NCBI RefSeq assembly: GCF_029871205.1
Contig: NZ_SSOJ01000164.1
Location: 1 to 64,000, forward strand
Origin: Pseudomonas sp. BN417
Lineage (GTDB): Bacteria; Pseudomonadota; Gammaproteobacteria; Pseudomonadales; Pseudomonadaceae
DNA: 64,000 nt
Direction: 5' to 3'
Shown here: one piece after another, positions 42,268-50,770 of the stretch
How the letters are laid out: every line of letters starts with the position of its first letter
How positions within the stretch are numbered: the stretch's first letter is position 1
Made by a program: the position numbers and the translations under genes
The notes under the pieces: generated by a model
Told to the model about the DNA's origin: nothing
Database searches by the model: none
The model's input: the letters and a program-made list of their open reading frames with translations, nothing else

Positions 42268-43605
42268 TCAGCCTTGGGCCTGCTCGATCTTGCGCGGGGC
42301 CATGAAGTACAGCCAGGTCAGGGCGATGAAGTACATGGCCGGGATCATGGTGAAGAGCACGGCGTAGTTGTTGTTGGTGGCGGTCAGCACGCCGCCGACT
42401 ATCTGGGTCATGAACATGCCGCCGATCGCGGCGCACATGCCGCCGAAGCCGAACACGGTGCTCATCAGGTGCTTGGGCGTGTAGTCCATCACCAGGCTCC
42501 AGATGTTGGCGGTCCAGGCCTGGTGGGCACCCACGGCCAGGGCGATGGCCAGCACCGCGACCCACAGGCCGCTGGCGTTGGCGGCGAAGACCACGCCGAC
42601 TATGGTGCAGGCGAAGATCAGCATGGACGCCAGGCGTGCGGTGATGGCTTTGACGCCGCGGCCGATCAGCCAGGAGCTGAGGATGCCGCCGCCGACGCTA
42701 CCGAAGTCCGCGGTCAGCCAGATCAGGATCAGCGGGATACCCATCTGGGTCACGCTGATGCCCAGGCCGTACTGCTGGTTTAGGAAGGGCGGCAGCCAGT
42801 AGAGGTAGAACCAGAACACCGGGGCGGTGATCGAGTAGGCCAGGGCGAAGGCCCAGGTGCCGCGCATGCGCAGGATGCGGGAGAAGGGCACCTTGACCGG
42901 CTCGGGCTCGACAGCCTGATTGATGTAGTCCAGTTCGCTCTGCTTCACCCGCGGATGTTCTTCCGGGTTGAAGTAGTTGATCGACCAGAACACCAGCCAG
43001 ACGAGGCCCAGGCAGCCCATGCCGATAAAGGCGGCCTGCCAACCCCAGACGCTGAGGATCAGCGGCAGGAGGGCCGGGGTGACCATGGCTCCGACGTTGG
43101 TGCCGGCATTGAAGATGCCGGTGGCCAGGGCGCGTTCGCCGGCCGGGAACCAGATGCGGGTGGTCTTCACGCAGGCCGGGTAGTTGGCCGCTTCGGTCAG
43201 GCCGAGGATGAAACGGCAGACCATGAAGCCGGCGGCTGAAGTGGCCAGCCCGTGGGCGCCAGTGGCGAAGCTCCAGAACAGAACCGCGAGGAAGAAGGCA
43301 CGTTTGACGCCGACCTTGTCGATGAAGCGGCCCTGGAGGAGGAAGCCGATGGCATAGCCGACCTGGAACCAGAAGTTGATGTTGGCGTAGTCCATCGCCG
43401 TCCAGCTCATCTTCTCGGCGAGGATGGGCTGCATCACGCCGAGGGCGGCGCGGTCGATGTAGTTCAGGGTGGTGGCGAAGAACACCAGGGCGAGCATGCC
43501 CCAGCGCATCTTGCCGACGGCCATGGCGCTGCGGACCTTGCCGAACATGCCGCCCTGGTGGAGGGCGGGATCAGGAGCGATGCGGGTGCTTTGAGACTGG
43601 ATCAT
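42268..43605 (-). CDS. MFS transporter of the anion:cation symporter (hexuronate/phthalate-like) family
   Basis: This 445-residue, 12-helix protein has the ACS-family NYIDRAALGVMQPIL motif in helix 1 (near residue 48) and RFIDKVGVKRAF in loop 2-3. ACS transporters import organic anions. It is divergent from quiC across a 755-base control region that carries PcaR-like and TetR-like sites, so uptake of quinate, shikimate or dehydroshikimate is the likeliest role. The ATG at 43605 is overlapped by an AACAACAA Crc/Hfq motif; later in-frame starts (43548 or 43524) cannot be excluded. Confidence 0.85.
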   Translation of the reverse strand: MIQSQSTRIAPDPALHQGGMFGKVRSAMAVGKMRWGMLALVFFATTLNYIDRAALGVMQPILAEKMSWTAMDYANINFWFQVGYAIGFLLQGRFIDKVGVKRAFFLAVLFWSFATGAHGLATSAAGFMVCRFILGLTEAANYPACVKTTRIWFPAGERALATGIFNAGTNVGAMVTPALLPLILSVWGWQAAFIGMGCLGLVWLVFWSINYFNPEEHPRVKQSELDYINQAVEPEPVKVPFSRILRMRGTWAFALAYSITAPVFWFYLYWLPPFLNQQYGLGISVTQMGIPLILIWLTADFGSVGGGILSSWLIGRGVKAITARLASMLIFACTIVGVVFAANASGLWVAVLAIALAVGAHQAWTANIWSLVMDYTPKHLMSTVFGFGGMCAAIGGMFMTQIVGGVLTATNNNYAVLFTMIPAMYFIALTWLYFMAPRKIEQAQG

Positions 43606-43612
43606 TGTTGTT
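43605..43612 (-). promoter_or_regulatory. Crc/Hfq motif overlapping the MFS start
   Basis: On the minus strand AACAACAA runs into the ATG of the MFS gene. Confidence 0.6.
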
Positions 43613-44067
43613 TTGCCATCCGTTCTGTGACTGGTACGCCAGTCGGTCTTCGACTCGTCGCGGCTGCCGGTTCTTCGAATCGCAGCACCTTCATGGCGGT
43701 GTGCGAAGGGGCGATCTGCGCCAGGGGCTGGCGGATCATCCTTGAAGTTGTGGAAGCCGATTGACCGGGTTACTGCGCAGGAGCGCTTGCAGGACCCGGG
43801 TTATTCAGAGTGCGGCGCGGCGGCACGCGGACTGCGCGCCAGGGCCGAAACGACCGGCGACGCTGCAGAAGGACAGCGGGAAGGGGGAGTGCAGGCTGGT
43901 GGAACGTTGAGTGCGAGCATGAGCAGGTACCCGTTTCTTGAAATTGTTATGTCGTGACGCTTGGCGTGCTAGCGCAGGGCCTTCCGGATGACTGGGCTGG
44001 CAGTGATGCCATCCGGTGGGTTGCCTGCAACCTGGGGTTCATGTTGCGCAGCGATCGAAAAAGCGTC
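43613..44067. other. Long non-coding part of the MFS-quiC divergent region
   Basis: No convincing gene. A 39-codon minus-strand frame (43801-43920) beginning MLALNVPPACTPP is Pro/Ala-rich and has only a weak AAGAAACGGG ahead of it; it may be a leader peptide or chance. The regulatory sites lie at the quiC side of the region. Confidence 0.5.
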
Positions 44068-44102
44068 AATTCGATAACCGGCCTTTTGTTCGTTAATCGA
44101 AC
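44068..44102. promoter_or_regulatory. PcaR-type boxes ahead of quiC
   Basis: AATTCGATAACCGGC (44068-44082) and GTTCGTTAATCGAAC (44088-44102) resemble the PcaR box. The second is almost symmetric and lies five bases before the TetR-like element. Confidence 0.65.
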
Positions 44103-44107
44103 ACAAA

Positions 44108-44126
44108 ACTAACTGGTTCGTACATT
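44108..44126 (+). promoter_or_regulatory. TetR-like element ahead of quiC
   Basis: ACTAACTGGTTCGTACATT recurs with one difference at 30798 and three differences, on the minus strand, ahead of aroQ (54142-54124). Its core AAC-TG-GTT is symmetric. Confidence 0.68.
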
Positions 44127-44197
44127 GTGAATTGCTGCGCTGACTTTACGCGCGAATAATCAATCCAGCCACGAAAACGAAGCCCTTTGTATTTCGT

Positions 44198-44296
44198 TGT
44201 GGGGGCGAATTCATTCGCTATGCAGACCGCAGGTCTGCCCTGCGGTACCTCCAGGGGGCAGCTGCGCTGCCCATCGCGAATGAATTCGCCCCCACA
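44198..44296. repeat. Four-hairpin intergenic repeat, copy 8, in the quiC leader
   Basis: The outer arms are TGTGGGGGCGAATTCATTCG and CGAATGAATTCGCCCCCACA, with GCAGACC...GGTCTGC and GGGCAGC...GCTGCCC inside. It lies between the putative quiC promoter sites and the ATG, so it should be transcribed as leader RNA. Confidence 0.85.
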
Positions 44297-44360
44297 GGTT
44301 TTCTGTCCGCTTCACTGCCGCTGACCGCAGAGCCGGCGCCCACCCACAAGGAGCTCAAGC

Positions 44361-46271
44361 ATGCAGCGTTCCATTGCCACCGTCTCCCTGAGCGGTACCC
44401 TGCCGGAAAAACTCGAGGCCGTTGCCGCCGCCGGTTTCGACGGTGTCGAGATCTTCGAAAACGACCTGCTGTACTACGCCGGCAGCCCCCGTGAAATCCG
44501 CCAGATGTGCGCCGATCTTGGCATCGCCATCACGCTGTTCCAGCCCTTCCGCGACTTCGAAGGCTGCCGCCGCGACCGCCTGCAGAAGAACATCGACCGC
44601 GCCGAGCGCAAGTTCGACCTGATGCAGGAACTGGGCACCGACCTGGTGCTGGTGTGCAGCAACGTCCAACCCGACGCCCTGGCGGATGAGGAAATCCTCG
44701 TCGATGACCTGCGCCTGCTGGCCGAGCGCGCCGGCGCGCGCAACCTGCGTATCGGCTACGAGGCCCTGGCCTGGGGCCGCCATGTGAACAGCTGGCAGCA
44801 GGTCTGGAAGCTGGTGCGCCAGGCCGACCATCCGGCCCTGGGCGTGCTGCTGGACAGCTTCCACACCCTGTCGATCAAGGGCGACCCGAGCGGCATCGCC
44901 GAGATTCCCGGCGACAAGATCTTCTTCGTGCAAATGGCCGACGCGCCGCTGCTGGCCATGGACGTGCTGGAGTGGAGCAGGCATTTCCGCTGCTTCCCCG
45001 GCCAGGGCGAGTTCGACCTGCCGGGCTTCCTCGCACCCATCATCCGCAGCGGCTACAGCGGTCCGCTGTCGCTGGAGATCTTCAATGACGGCTTCCGTGC
45101 CGCGCCGCCACGGGGCAATGCCGCCGACGGCCTGCGCTCGCTGCTGTACCTGGAAGAGAAGACCCGCAAGCTGCTGGCCAAGGACCCGACGCCCCCGGCC
45201 AACCTCGATATCCTCTTCTCGCCGCCGCCGGCCAGCCGTTACGACGGCGTGGAATTTCTCGAATTCGCCGTGGACGAGGCCCAGGGCGCCAAACTCGCCG
45301 GCTGGCTGGAGCGCCTGGGCTTCGCCCGCGCCGGCCAGCACCGTTCCAAGGACGTGAGCCTGCTGCGCCAGGGCGACATCAATATCGTCCTGAACGCCGA
45401 ACCCTATTCCTTCGCCCACGGCTACTTCGAAGCCCACGGCCCGTCGCTCTGCGCCACGGCGCTGCGGGTCAAGGACAGCGCCAGTGCCCTGGAGCGCGCC
45501 CGCGAGTTCAAGGGTCAGCCCTATCGCGGCCTGGTGGGACCCAACGAGCGGGAAGTCCCCGCCGTGCGGGCGCCGGACGGCAGCCTGATCTACCTGGTGG
45601 AACAGGCGCCCGCCGGCCAGACCATCTACGACAGCGACTTCGTCCTCGACCCGGCGGCCAGCGAAAGCGGCCAGCTGCAGCGCATCGACCACATGGCCCT
45701 GGCATTGCCGGCCGACGGGCTGGACAGCTGGGTATTGTTCTACAAGAGCGTGCTGGACTTCGAGGCCGATGACGAGGTGGTGCTGCCGGACCCCTATGGC
45801 CTGGTGAAGAGCCGTGCCATCCGCAGCCGCTGCAGCAGCATCCGCCTGCCGCTGAACGTCTCGGAGAACCGCAACACCGCCATCTCCCATGCGCTGTCCA
45901 GCTACCGCGGCTCGGGCGCCCACCATATCGCCTTCGCCTGCGAGGACATCTTCGCCGAGGTGAGCCGCGCCAAGGATGCCGGCGTGCCGCTGCTGGACAT
46001 CCCGCTGAACTATTACGACGACCTGGCCGCGCGCTTCGACTTCGACGACGAGTTCCTCAGCGAACTGGCCTACTACAACGTGCTCTACGACCGCGATGCC
46101 CAGGGCGGCGAGCTGTTCCACGTCTATACCGAGCCGTTCGAGGGGCGCTTCTTCTTCGAGATCCTGCAGCGCAAGAACGGCTATGCCGGCTACGGCGCGG
46201 CCAACGTCGCGGTGCGCCTGGCGGCCATGGCCAAGGCGCGCAGCGGTGTCGCCGCCAAGGCCAGACTGTAG
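44361..46271 (+). CDS. quiC: 3-dehydroshikimate dehydratase fused to an HPPD-like dioxygenase domain
   Basis: This 636-residue two-domain protein of the Pseudomonas QuiC1 type has an N-terminal TIM barrel (1 to about 285) whose metal ligands Glu134, Asp165, Gln191 and Glu239 convert 3-dehydroshikimate to protocatechuate. The C-terminal part (about 295-620) is a 4-hydroxyphenylpyruvate-dioxygenase-like domain. It still carries the facial triad candidates in IDHMAL, AHHIAF and FFEILQR, so it may be catalytically competent, although the family's second activity is not established. The ATG follows AAGGAG. It links quinate/shikimate use to pcaHG. PcaR-like and TetR-like sites precede it, with a four-hairpin repeat in its leader. 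Confidence 0.93.
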   Translation: MQRSIATVSLSGTLPEKLEAVAAAGFDGVEIFENDLLYYAGSPREIRQMCADLGIAITLFQPFRDFEGCRRDRLQKNIDRAERKFDLMQELGTDLVLVCSNVQPDALADEEILVDDLRLLAERAGARNLRIGYEALAWGRHVNSWQQVWKLVRQADHPALGVLLDSFHTLSIKGDPSGIAEIPGDKIFFVQMADAPLLAMDVLEWSRHFRCFPGQGEFDLPGFLAPIIRSGYSGPLSLEIFNDGFRAAPPRGNAADGLRSLLYLEEKTRKLLAKDPTPPANLDILFSPPPASRYDGVEFLEFAVDEAQGAKLAGWLERLGFARAGQHRSKDVSLLRQGDINIVLNAEPYSFAHGYFEAHGPSLCATALRVKDSASALERAREFKGQPYRGLVGPNEREVPAVRAPDGSLIYLVEQAPAGQTIYDSDFVLDPAASESGQLQRIDHMALALPADGLDSWVLFYKSVLDFEADDEVVLPDPYGLVKSRAIRSRCSSIRLPLNVSENRNTAISHALSSYRGSGAHHIAFACEDIFAEVSRAKDAGVPLLDIPLNYYDDLAARFDFDDEFLSELAYYNVLYDRDAQGGELFHVYTEPFEGRFFFEILQRKNGYAGYGAANVAVRLAAMAKARSGVAAKARL

Positions 46272-46278
46272 ACCGCGG

Positions 46279-46311
46279 GGAAGCCTGGTGCGGCGCCCGC
46301 GCCAGGCTTCC
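46279..46311 (+). terminator. Hairpin after quiC
   Basis: GGAAGCCTGG and CCAGGCTTCC form a perfect 10-bp stem around a GC-rich loop, eight bases after the quiC stop. There is no T-tract. Confidence 0.6.
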
Positions 46312-46367
46312 TAACGGCCGCCGCCCAGCCCATAATCGATCCAGTTTCCGCTGGCCGTGAGCCCAAG

Positions 46368-47036
46368 ATGACCATTACCGCCGAACTCCAAGACCTGCCC
46401 GCAGAGGTCCCCCGCAAAGGGCGCAAGAACAATCCGGAGAAAACCCGCGAGAACATCCTCCAGGCGGCCATCGCCGAGTTCGTCCAGCAGGGCCTTTCCG
46501 GCGCCCGGGTGGACGCCATCGCCGAGCGCATGCACACCTCCAAGCGGATGATCTACTACTACTTCGGCAGCAAGGAGCAGCTCTACGTCGAGGTGCTGGA
46601 GAAGCTCTACGGCGACATCCGCAGCACCGAAGGCAAGCTGCACCTGGCCGAGCTGGAACCCCGCGACGCCATCCGCCGGCTGGTGGAGTTCACCTTCGAC
46701 CACCACGACCGCAACGTGGACTTCGTGCGCATCGTCAGCATCGAGAACATCCACCACGGCGAGTACGTCAAGCAGTCCACCGCCATCCGCTCCATGAGCA
46801 CCACCGTCCTCGACGCCCTCGGCGAGATTCTCCGCCGCGGCGAGGCCGAGGGCGTGTTCCGCGCTGGCCTGAACGCCCTGGATGTGCACCTGCTGATCAG
46901 TTCCTTCTGCTTCTACCGCGTCTCCAACCGCAACACCTTCGGCGAGATCTTCCAGATCGACCTCACCGACGAGCAGGTCAAGGCGCGCCACAAGGAGATG
47001 ATCTGCGAGTCGCTGCTGCGCTATCTGCAGGCCTGA
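46368..47036 (+). CDS. TetR-family regulator of the quinate/shikimate block (inferred)
   Basis: This 222-residue protein has a TetR HTH at about residues 24-70 (TRENILQAAIAEFVQQGLSGARVDAIAERMHTSKRMIYYYFGSKEQLY region) and a ligand-binding domain behind it. A basic arm (RKGRKNNPEKT) precedes the HTH. It lies directly downstream of quiC, in the same place as the TetR gene that follows the quiC-like gene in P. aeruginosa. Its last 59 bases overlap the 3' end of the convergent flavoprotein gene. The three copies of the AACTGGTT-type element ahead of quiC, aroQ and the OprD/IclR pair are its best candidate operators (inference). Confidence 0.85.
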   Translation: MTITAELQDLPAEVPRKGRKNNPEKTRENILQAAIAEFVQQGLSGARVDAIAERMHTSKRMIYYYFGSKEQLYVEVLEKLYGDIRSTEGKLHLAELEPRDAIRRLVEFTFDHHDRNVDFVRIVSIENIHHGEYVKQSTAIRSMSTTVLDALGEILRRGEAEGVFRAGLNALDVHLLISSFCFYRVSNRNTFGEIFQIDLTDEQVKARHKEMICESLLRYLQA

Positions 47037-48717
47037 CAGCCTCGGCCGCGAGCGCCAGTCCGGCGAGGTAGCCGAAGGTCATGCCCGGCCCCAGGGTGAT
47101 CCCGCCGCTGGGGTAATGCCCGCCCATCACGCTCGCCATATCGTTGCCCACCACGTACAGGCCGGGTATCGCCACGTCCCGGCCATCCAGCGCCCGCGCC
47201 GAGGCGTCGGTACGCAAGCCGGCGAAGGTGCCCAGGCTGCCGGGCACCAGCTTCACCGCATGGAAAGGCCCTTTGCGCAGCGGCCCGAGCGACGGATTGG
47301 GGCCGTGCCGGGCCTCGCCCTGGGCGCGGTTGTAGGCCGAGGCACCGCGGCTGAACTCCGGGTCCATGCCGCGCTCGGCGTTGGCATTGAAGGCCGCCAC
47401 CGTCGTCTCCAGTTGCCGTGCATCCAGGCCGCATTGCCTGGCCAGTTCGCCGACGGTGGTGGCGCTGTGCAGGTAGCCCTTGCGTACGCCGGCGCGGGTC
47501 GGGAAGGGAAAGGGCCGGGCCCAGCCGATTCCGTAGCGGCGTTGCGCGCGGTGGTCGCAGATCAGCCAGGCGGCCGGCTCTTCCCCGGCCGGCGTCGCGC
47601 GGAACAGGGCATTCATGAAGTCGTGGTAGGAGTCGGCTTCGTTGGTGAAGCGCCGGCCGTTGCGCAGCACCGCGATGAAACCGGGTTTGGCGCGTTCCAT
47701 CAGGTGCGGGAAGCCGCTGAAGCTGCCGTCTGCCCGTGGCACCCGCGAGACCGGCGCCCAGGCGGCGGGGCTGGAGAGATCGGTGGCGACCCGGGCGCCC
47801 ACCGCTTCACCCAGGCGCAGGCCGTCGCCTGTGTTGGTCGGCGGCGCGGCGGAATGATGCCTGTGGCCGAACAGCTCGCCGATGCGTTGCCGGTCATGGG
47901 GAAAGCCGCCGCAGGCCAGCACCACGCCACGGCTCGCCCGAACCTTGATCCGCTTGCCAGCCATCTCCAGTTCCGCGCCCACCACCCGTTCGCCTTCGCG
48001 CAGCAGTGCCAGGGCCGGCGCATTGGCTTCCAGGTCCACGCCAAGGTCCAGGGCACTGCGCAGCAGGCGGGCCACCAGCGCATTGCCGTTGACCAGGTGC
48101 AGCCCACGGCCATGCAGCAGGCGGTCGCGCCAGTGCCGCAGCAGGCGACCGGCGGCGTACAGCGCCGAGCGAGGCGAGCGGCTGGCGTCGAGAAAGTGCG
48201 CGAGGTCGGCGCCGCCGGCTATGCCCATGCCGCCGAGGCTGATCAGGTCCAGCGGCGGGCGCATGGCATCGAGCCAGGGCCCGAGCTGGCGGCCGTCGAA
48301 GGGCAGGGCGCAGAGGGAACGGCCTCCGCGCGCCGCGCCGGGCGAGTCGTGCATGTCCGGCATGCGGCTGCCCGATTGGAACTGCACACGGGTGTGGCGC
48401 TGGAAGAATTCCACCATCTCCGGGCCGTGGCGGAGAAAGGCTTGCAGGCGCTCGTCCAGTTGCTCCGTGCCCAGTTCGGCGCGCAGATAACTTTCCACCG
48501 CCGCCTCCGAGTCCTCCAGTCCCTCGGCCAGCGCCAGCGGGTTGCGCGGTATCCACAGCCAGCCGCCGGACCAGGCGCTGGTCCCGCCGAACTGGCCGGC
48601 CTTCTCCGCCACCAGAACCTTCAGGCCCTGGTGGGCAGCGGTGACCGCCGCCGCCAGGCCCGAGGCGCCGGAGCCGATCACCAGCACGTCGCAGTGGTGC
48701 TCGTTCAGGGCGTTCAT
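46978..48717 (-). CDS. KstD-like FAD-dependent oxidoreductase (paralogue 2)
   Basis: This 579-residue flavoprotein has the FAD motif VLVIGSGASGLAAAVTAA (11-28) and FGGTSAWSGGWLWIPRNPLAL. The C-terminal GGHYPSGGITLGPGMTFGYLAG keeps the Tyr and Gly that match the KstD catalytic pair. It is much closer to the flavoprotein at 27.1 kb than to its operon partner at 49.0 kb. It is the last gene of the aroE-like / flavoprotein / NIPSNAP / flavoprotein operon, overlaps the NIPSNAP gene by four bases, and overlaps the convergent TetR gene by 59 bases. Role by inference: second desaturation of an alicyclic substrate. Confidence 0.82.
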   Translation of the reverse strand: MNALNEHHCDVLVIGSGASGLAAAVTAAHQGLKVLVAEKAGQFGGTSAWSGGWLWIPRNPLALAEGLEDSEAAVESYLRAELGTEQLDERLQAFLRHGPEMVEFFQRHTRVQFQSGSRMPDMHDSPGAARGGRSLCALPFDGRQLGPWLDAMRPPLDLISLGGMGIAGGADLAHFLDASRSPRSALYAAGRLLRHWRDRLLHGRGLHLVNGNALVARLLRSALDLGVDLEANAPALALLREGERVVGAELEMAGKRIKVRASRGVVLACGGFPHDRQRIGELFGHRHHSAAPPTNTGDGLRLGEAVGARVATDLSSPAAWAPVSRVPRADGSFSGFPHLMERAKPGFIAVLRNGRRFTNEADSYHDFMNALFRATPAGEEPAAWLICDHRAQRRYGIGWARPFPFPTRAGVRKGYLHSATTVGELARQCGLDARQLETTVAAFNANAERGMDPEFSRGASAYNRAQGEARHGPNPSLGPLRKGPFHAVKLVPGSLGTFAGLRTDASARALDGRDVAIPGLYVVGNDMASVMGGHYPSGGITLGPGMTFGYLAGLALAAEAVRPADSAAATRRSSPCGAP

Positions 48718-49034
48718 TGCAGCGGGGAGAAGCCGGTGGGGCGCATCAGGCGCGATTCCAGATGCACCACGGCATCCAGTTCCCTGTTCAGGCGGCCGAA
48801 CTCCGCCCAGCGTGGGTCGGCGGCCATGGCGGCGCGCCGGGCCGTGCGGTCGTCCAGGCTTTCGTAGGCCCAGATGTGCACCACCTGGTTGGCCTCACCG
48901 ATCTCGGTGGTGAAGAAACCCACCAGCTGGCCCAGGTGTTCGGTCTGCAGTTCGAGGCAATGGCTGCGGTAGAGGGCAAGCCAGTCGGCCAGCCTGGTGG
49001 GCTTGATGGTGTAGGTGCGCAGTTCGTAGTACAT
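48714..49034 (-). CDS. NIPSNAP-family protein
   Basis: This 106-residue protein starts MYYELRTYTIKPTRLADWL, the typical NIPSNAP opening, and has VVHIWAYESLDDRTARRAAM near the middle. NIPSNAP domains are small ferredoxin-like (dimeric alpha-beta barrel) folds. In bacterial catabolic operons they are accessory proteins or small enzymes of unproven function, sometimes acting on unstable intermediates. The ATG at 49034 was chosen over an upstream GTG because the conserved sequence begins there. It sits between two flavoproteins, 11 bases after one and overlapping the next, so it is clearly co-translated with them. Confidence 0.88.
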   Translation of the reverse strand: MYYELRTYTIKPTRLADWLALYRSHCLELQTEHLGQLVGFFTTEIGEANQVVHIWAYESLDDRTARRAAMAADPRWAEFGRLNRELDAVVHLESRLMRPTGFSPLQ

Positions 49035-49044
49035 GGTGCTGTCC

Positions 49045-50760
49045 TCAGTGGTTGGATTGCAGGCGCCCGGCCGCATGGCAGGCGGCGAGGTAGCCGAAGG
49101 TGAGGCCCGGGCCGATGGTGATGCCGGGACCGGGATAGGTGCCGTCCATGATCGAGTTCATGTCGTTGCCGGCAGCGTAGAGACTGGCGATGGGCTGGCC
49201 CTGGCGGTCCAGGACATTGGCATTGGCGTCCGTGACCAGTCCGCGGGCCGAGCCCAGGTCGCCGGTATGGATGCGGATGGCGTACCAGGGCGCCTTGGTC
49301 AGCGGCGCCAGGCAGGGGTTGGGCTGGTGGTGCGGATCGCCCAGGGACTGGTTGTAGCTGGTGGCGCCCTTGGCGAACTCGCGGTCGACCCCGACGCGGG
49401 CATCCTCGTTGTGCCGCGCCAGGGTGGCGGCCAGGCCTTGCGGGTCGACGCCCATGACGCGGGCCAGTTGCTCCGGGGTCTCGGCGCGGAACAGATAGCC
49501 GGCTTCCATCAGCGCGCGGTTGTCCACCGGGCGCGGTCGCGCCAGGCCCATTCCGTAGCGGCCCATCGCTTCGTCGTCGCAGATCAGCCAGCAGGGCGCA
49601 TTGCCTTCCCGCTGCATGGCCTGGACGAAGCTGTGGTAGGAGTTCGCCTCGTTGGTGAAACGCTGTCCGGCCCGGTTGACGGCGATGATGCCCGGCTTGG
49701 CGCGGTCGGTGACCAGGTGCGGGAAGCGCTCCCGTTCGCCATTGGGACGTCGCAGCTCCGATACCGGTGCCCAGAAGAAGTTGGCGGCCAGACCCGCGCC
49801 GGCGGCCGCATCCACCGCCGAGCCAAGGGCCAGGGCCGCGCCGTCGTTACCGGGCGGAGACATGGTGAGGTGCTCGCTACCGGTGTCCGGGCGATAGTTC
49901 GCGGCCTGCTCGCCGGCGGCGAAGCCGCCCATGGCGCAGACCACACCGCAGCGGGCATGCAGGTCGACCAGCCGGCCATGCTTGCGTACCCGCACGCCGC
50001 AGACGCGGCCCTGGTCGAGGATCAGCGATTCGGCACTGCTGTTGAGCGACAGCTCGACACCCTTGGTAAAGGCGGTGGTGGCCAGGCGCGCGATCAGCGC
50101 GTTGCCTACCGTCAGGCGCGTGCCGCGCTCGAAGCGCAAGCGGTCCAGGCCATAGCGGGCCAGCAGCTTCAGGCAATGCCAGAGTGAGCGGGGTGAGCGT
50201 CGCAAGCTGAGGAAGTGCTGGATATCGACGCGGTTCACCATCATGCCGCCGAACAGCAGCATGCCTTCCGGCGGCCGGCGAAGGTCCTTGAAGCGTTCGC
50301 CCAGGCGGCGGCCGTCGTACTCCACCATCTCCAGGGCGCGGCCACGGTCGGTGGCGCCTTCCTCCAGCGGGTAGTAGTCCGGCGAGAAGGGACGCAGGGC
50401 GTAGGCCAGGTCCGTGTGGGTTTCGAGAAAGCGCAGCGCTTCGCGGCCATGCTCGATGAAGGCGTCCACCAGCTCGGCGTTGTAGCCGGAACCTATGGTC
50501 TTGCGCAGGTAGGTGCGGATGGCCTCCGGACTGTCCTGGATGCCGGCGCTGCGGGCCTGGTCGCTGTCGTGGATCCAGACGGCGCCACCGGATATGGCCG
50601 AGGTGCCGCCGAAGCTGGCGGCCTTCTCCACCATCAGTACCTTGAGGCCCTTGCAGGCCGCGGTGGTGGCCGCGGCGAAACCGGCGGCGCCGCTGCCGAG
50701 GACGATCAGGTCGTAGGTGACCGCACTGTCGGCGCGGGGAGGCTGGACGGCTGTATTCAT
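49045..50760 (-). CDS. KstD-like FAD-dependent oxidoreductase (paralogue 3)
   Basis: This 571-residue flavoprotein has the FAD motif LIVLGSGAAGFAAATTAA near residues 20-37 and SFGGTSAISGGAVWIHDS. Its C-terminus DGTYPGPGITIGPGLTFGY is the closest in the window to the KstD catalytic block (Tyr487-Pro-Gly-Pro-Gly491). It differs clearly from paralogues 1 and 2 through most of its length, which suggests a different substrate or ring position. The ATG at 50760 follows AGGAGAG. It begins ten bases after the aroE-like gene. Role by inference: first desaturation of a 4-oxo-alicyclic acid made by that dehydrogenase; a steroid role is an alternative. Confidence 0.82.
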   Translation of the reverse strand: MNTAVQPPRADSAVTYDLIVLGSGAAGFAAATTAACKGLKVLMVEKAASFGGTSAISGGAVWIHDSDQARSAGIQDSPEAIRTYLRKTIGSGYNAELVDAFIEHGREALRFLETHTDLAYALRPFSPDYYPLEEGATDRGRALEMVEYDGRRLGERFKDLRRPPEGMLLFGGMMVNRVDIQHFLSLRRSPRSLWHCLKLLARYGLDRLRFERGTRLTVGNALIARLATTAFTKGVELSLNSSAESLILDQGRVCGVRVRKHGRLVDLHARCGVVCAMGGFAAGEQAANYRPDTGSEHLTMSPPGNDGAALALGSAVDAAAGAGLAANFFWAPVSELRRPNGERERFPHLVTDRAKPGIIAVNRAGQRFTNEANSYHSFVQAMQREGNAPCWLICDDEAMGRYGMGLARPRPVDNRALMEAGYLFRAETPEQLARVMGVDPQGLAATLARHNEDARVGVDREFAKGATSYNQSLGDPHHQPNPCLAPLTKAPWYAIRIHTGDLGSARGLVTDANANVLDRQGQPIASLYAAGNDMNSIMDGTYPGPGITIGPGLTFGYLAACHAAGRLQSNH

Positions 50761-50770
50761 GGGGCTCTCC

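Noticed and set aside
43801-43920. 39-codon minus-strand frame upstream of the MFS gene
   Set aside because: Pro/Ala-rich, weak start signal, and no sign of conservation; kept only as a remark in the intergenic entry.
27122-50760. Steroid degradation locus based on three KstD-like flavoproteins
   Set aside because: No other steroid genes (thiolases, hydroxysteroid dehydrogenases, meta-cleavage enzymes) are present, and all neighbours are aromatic or hydroaromatic. It remains only an alternative.
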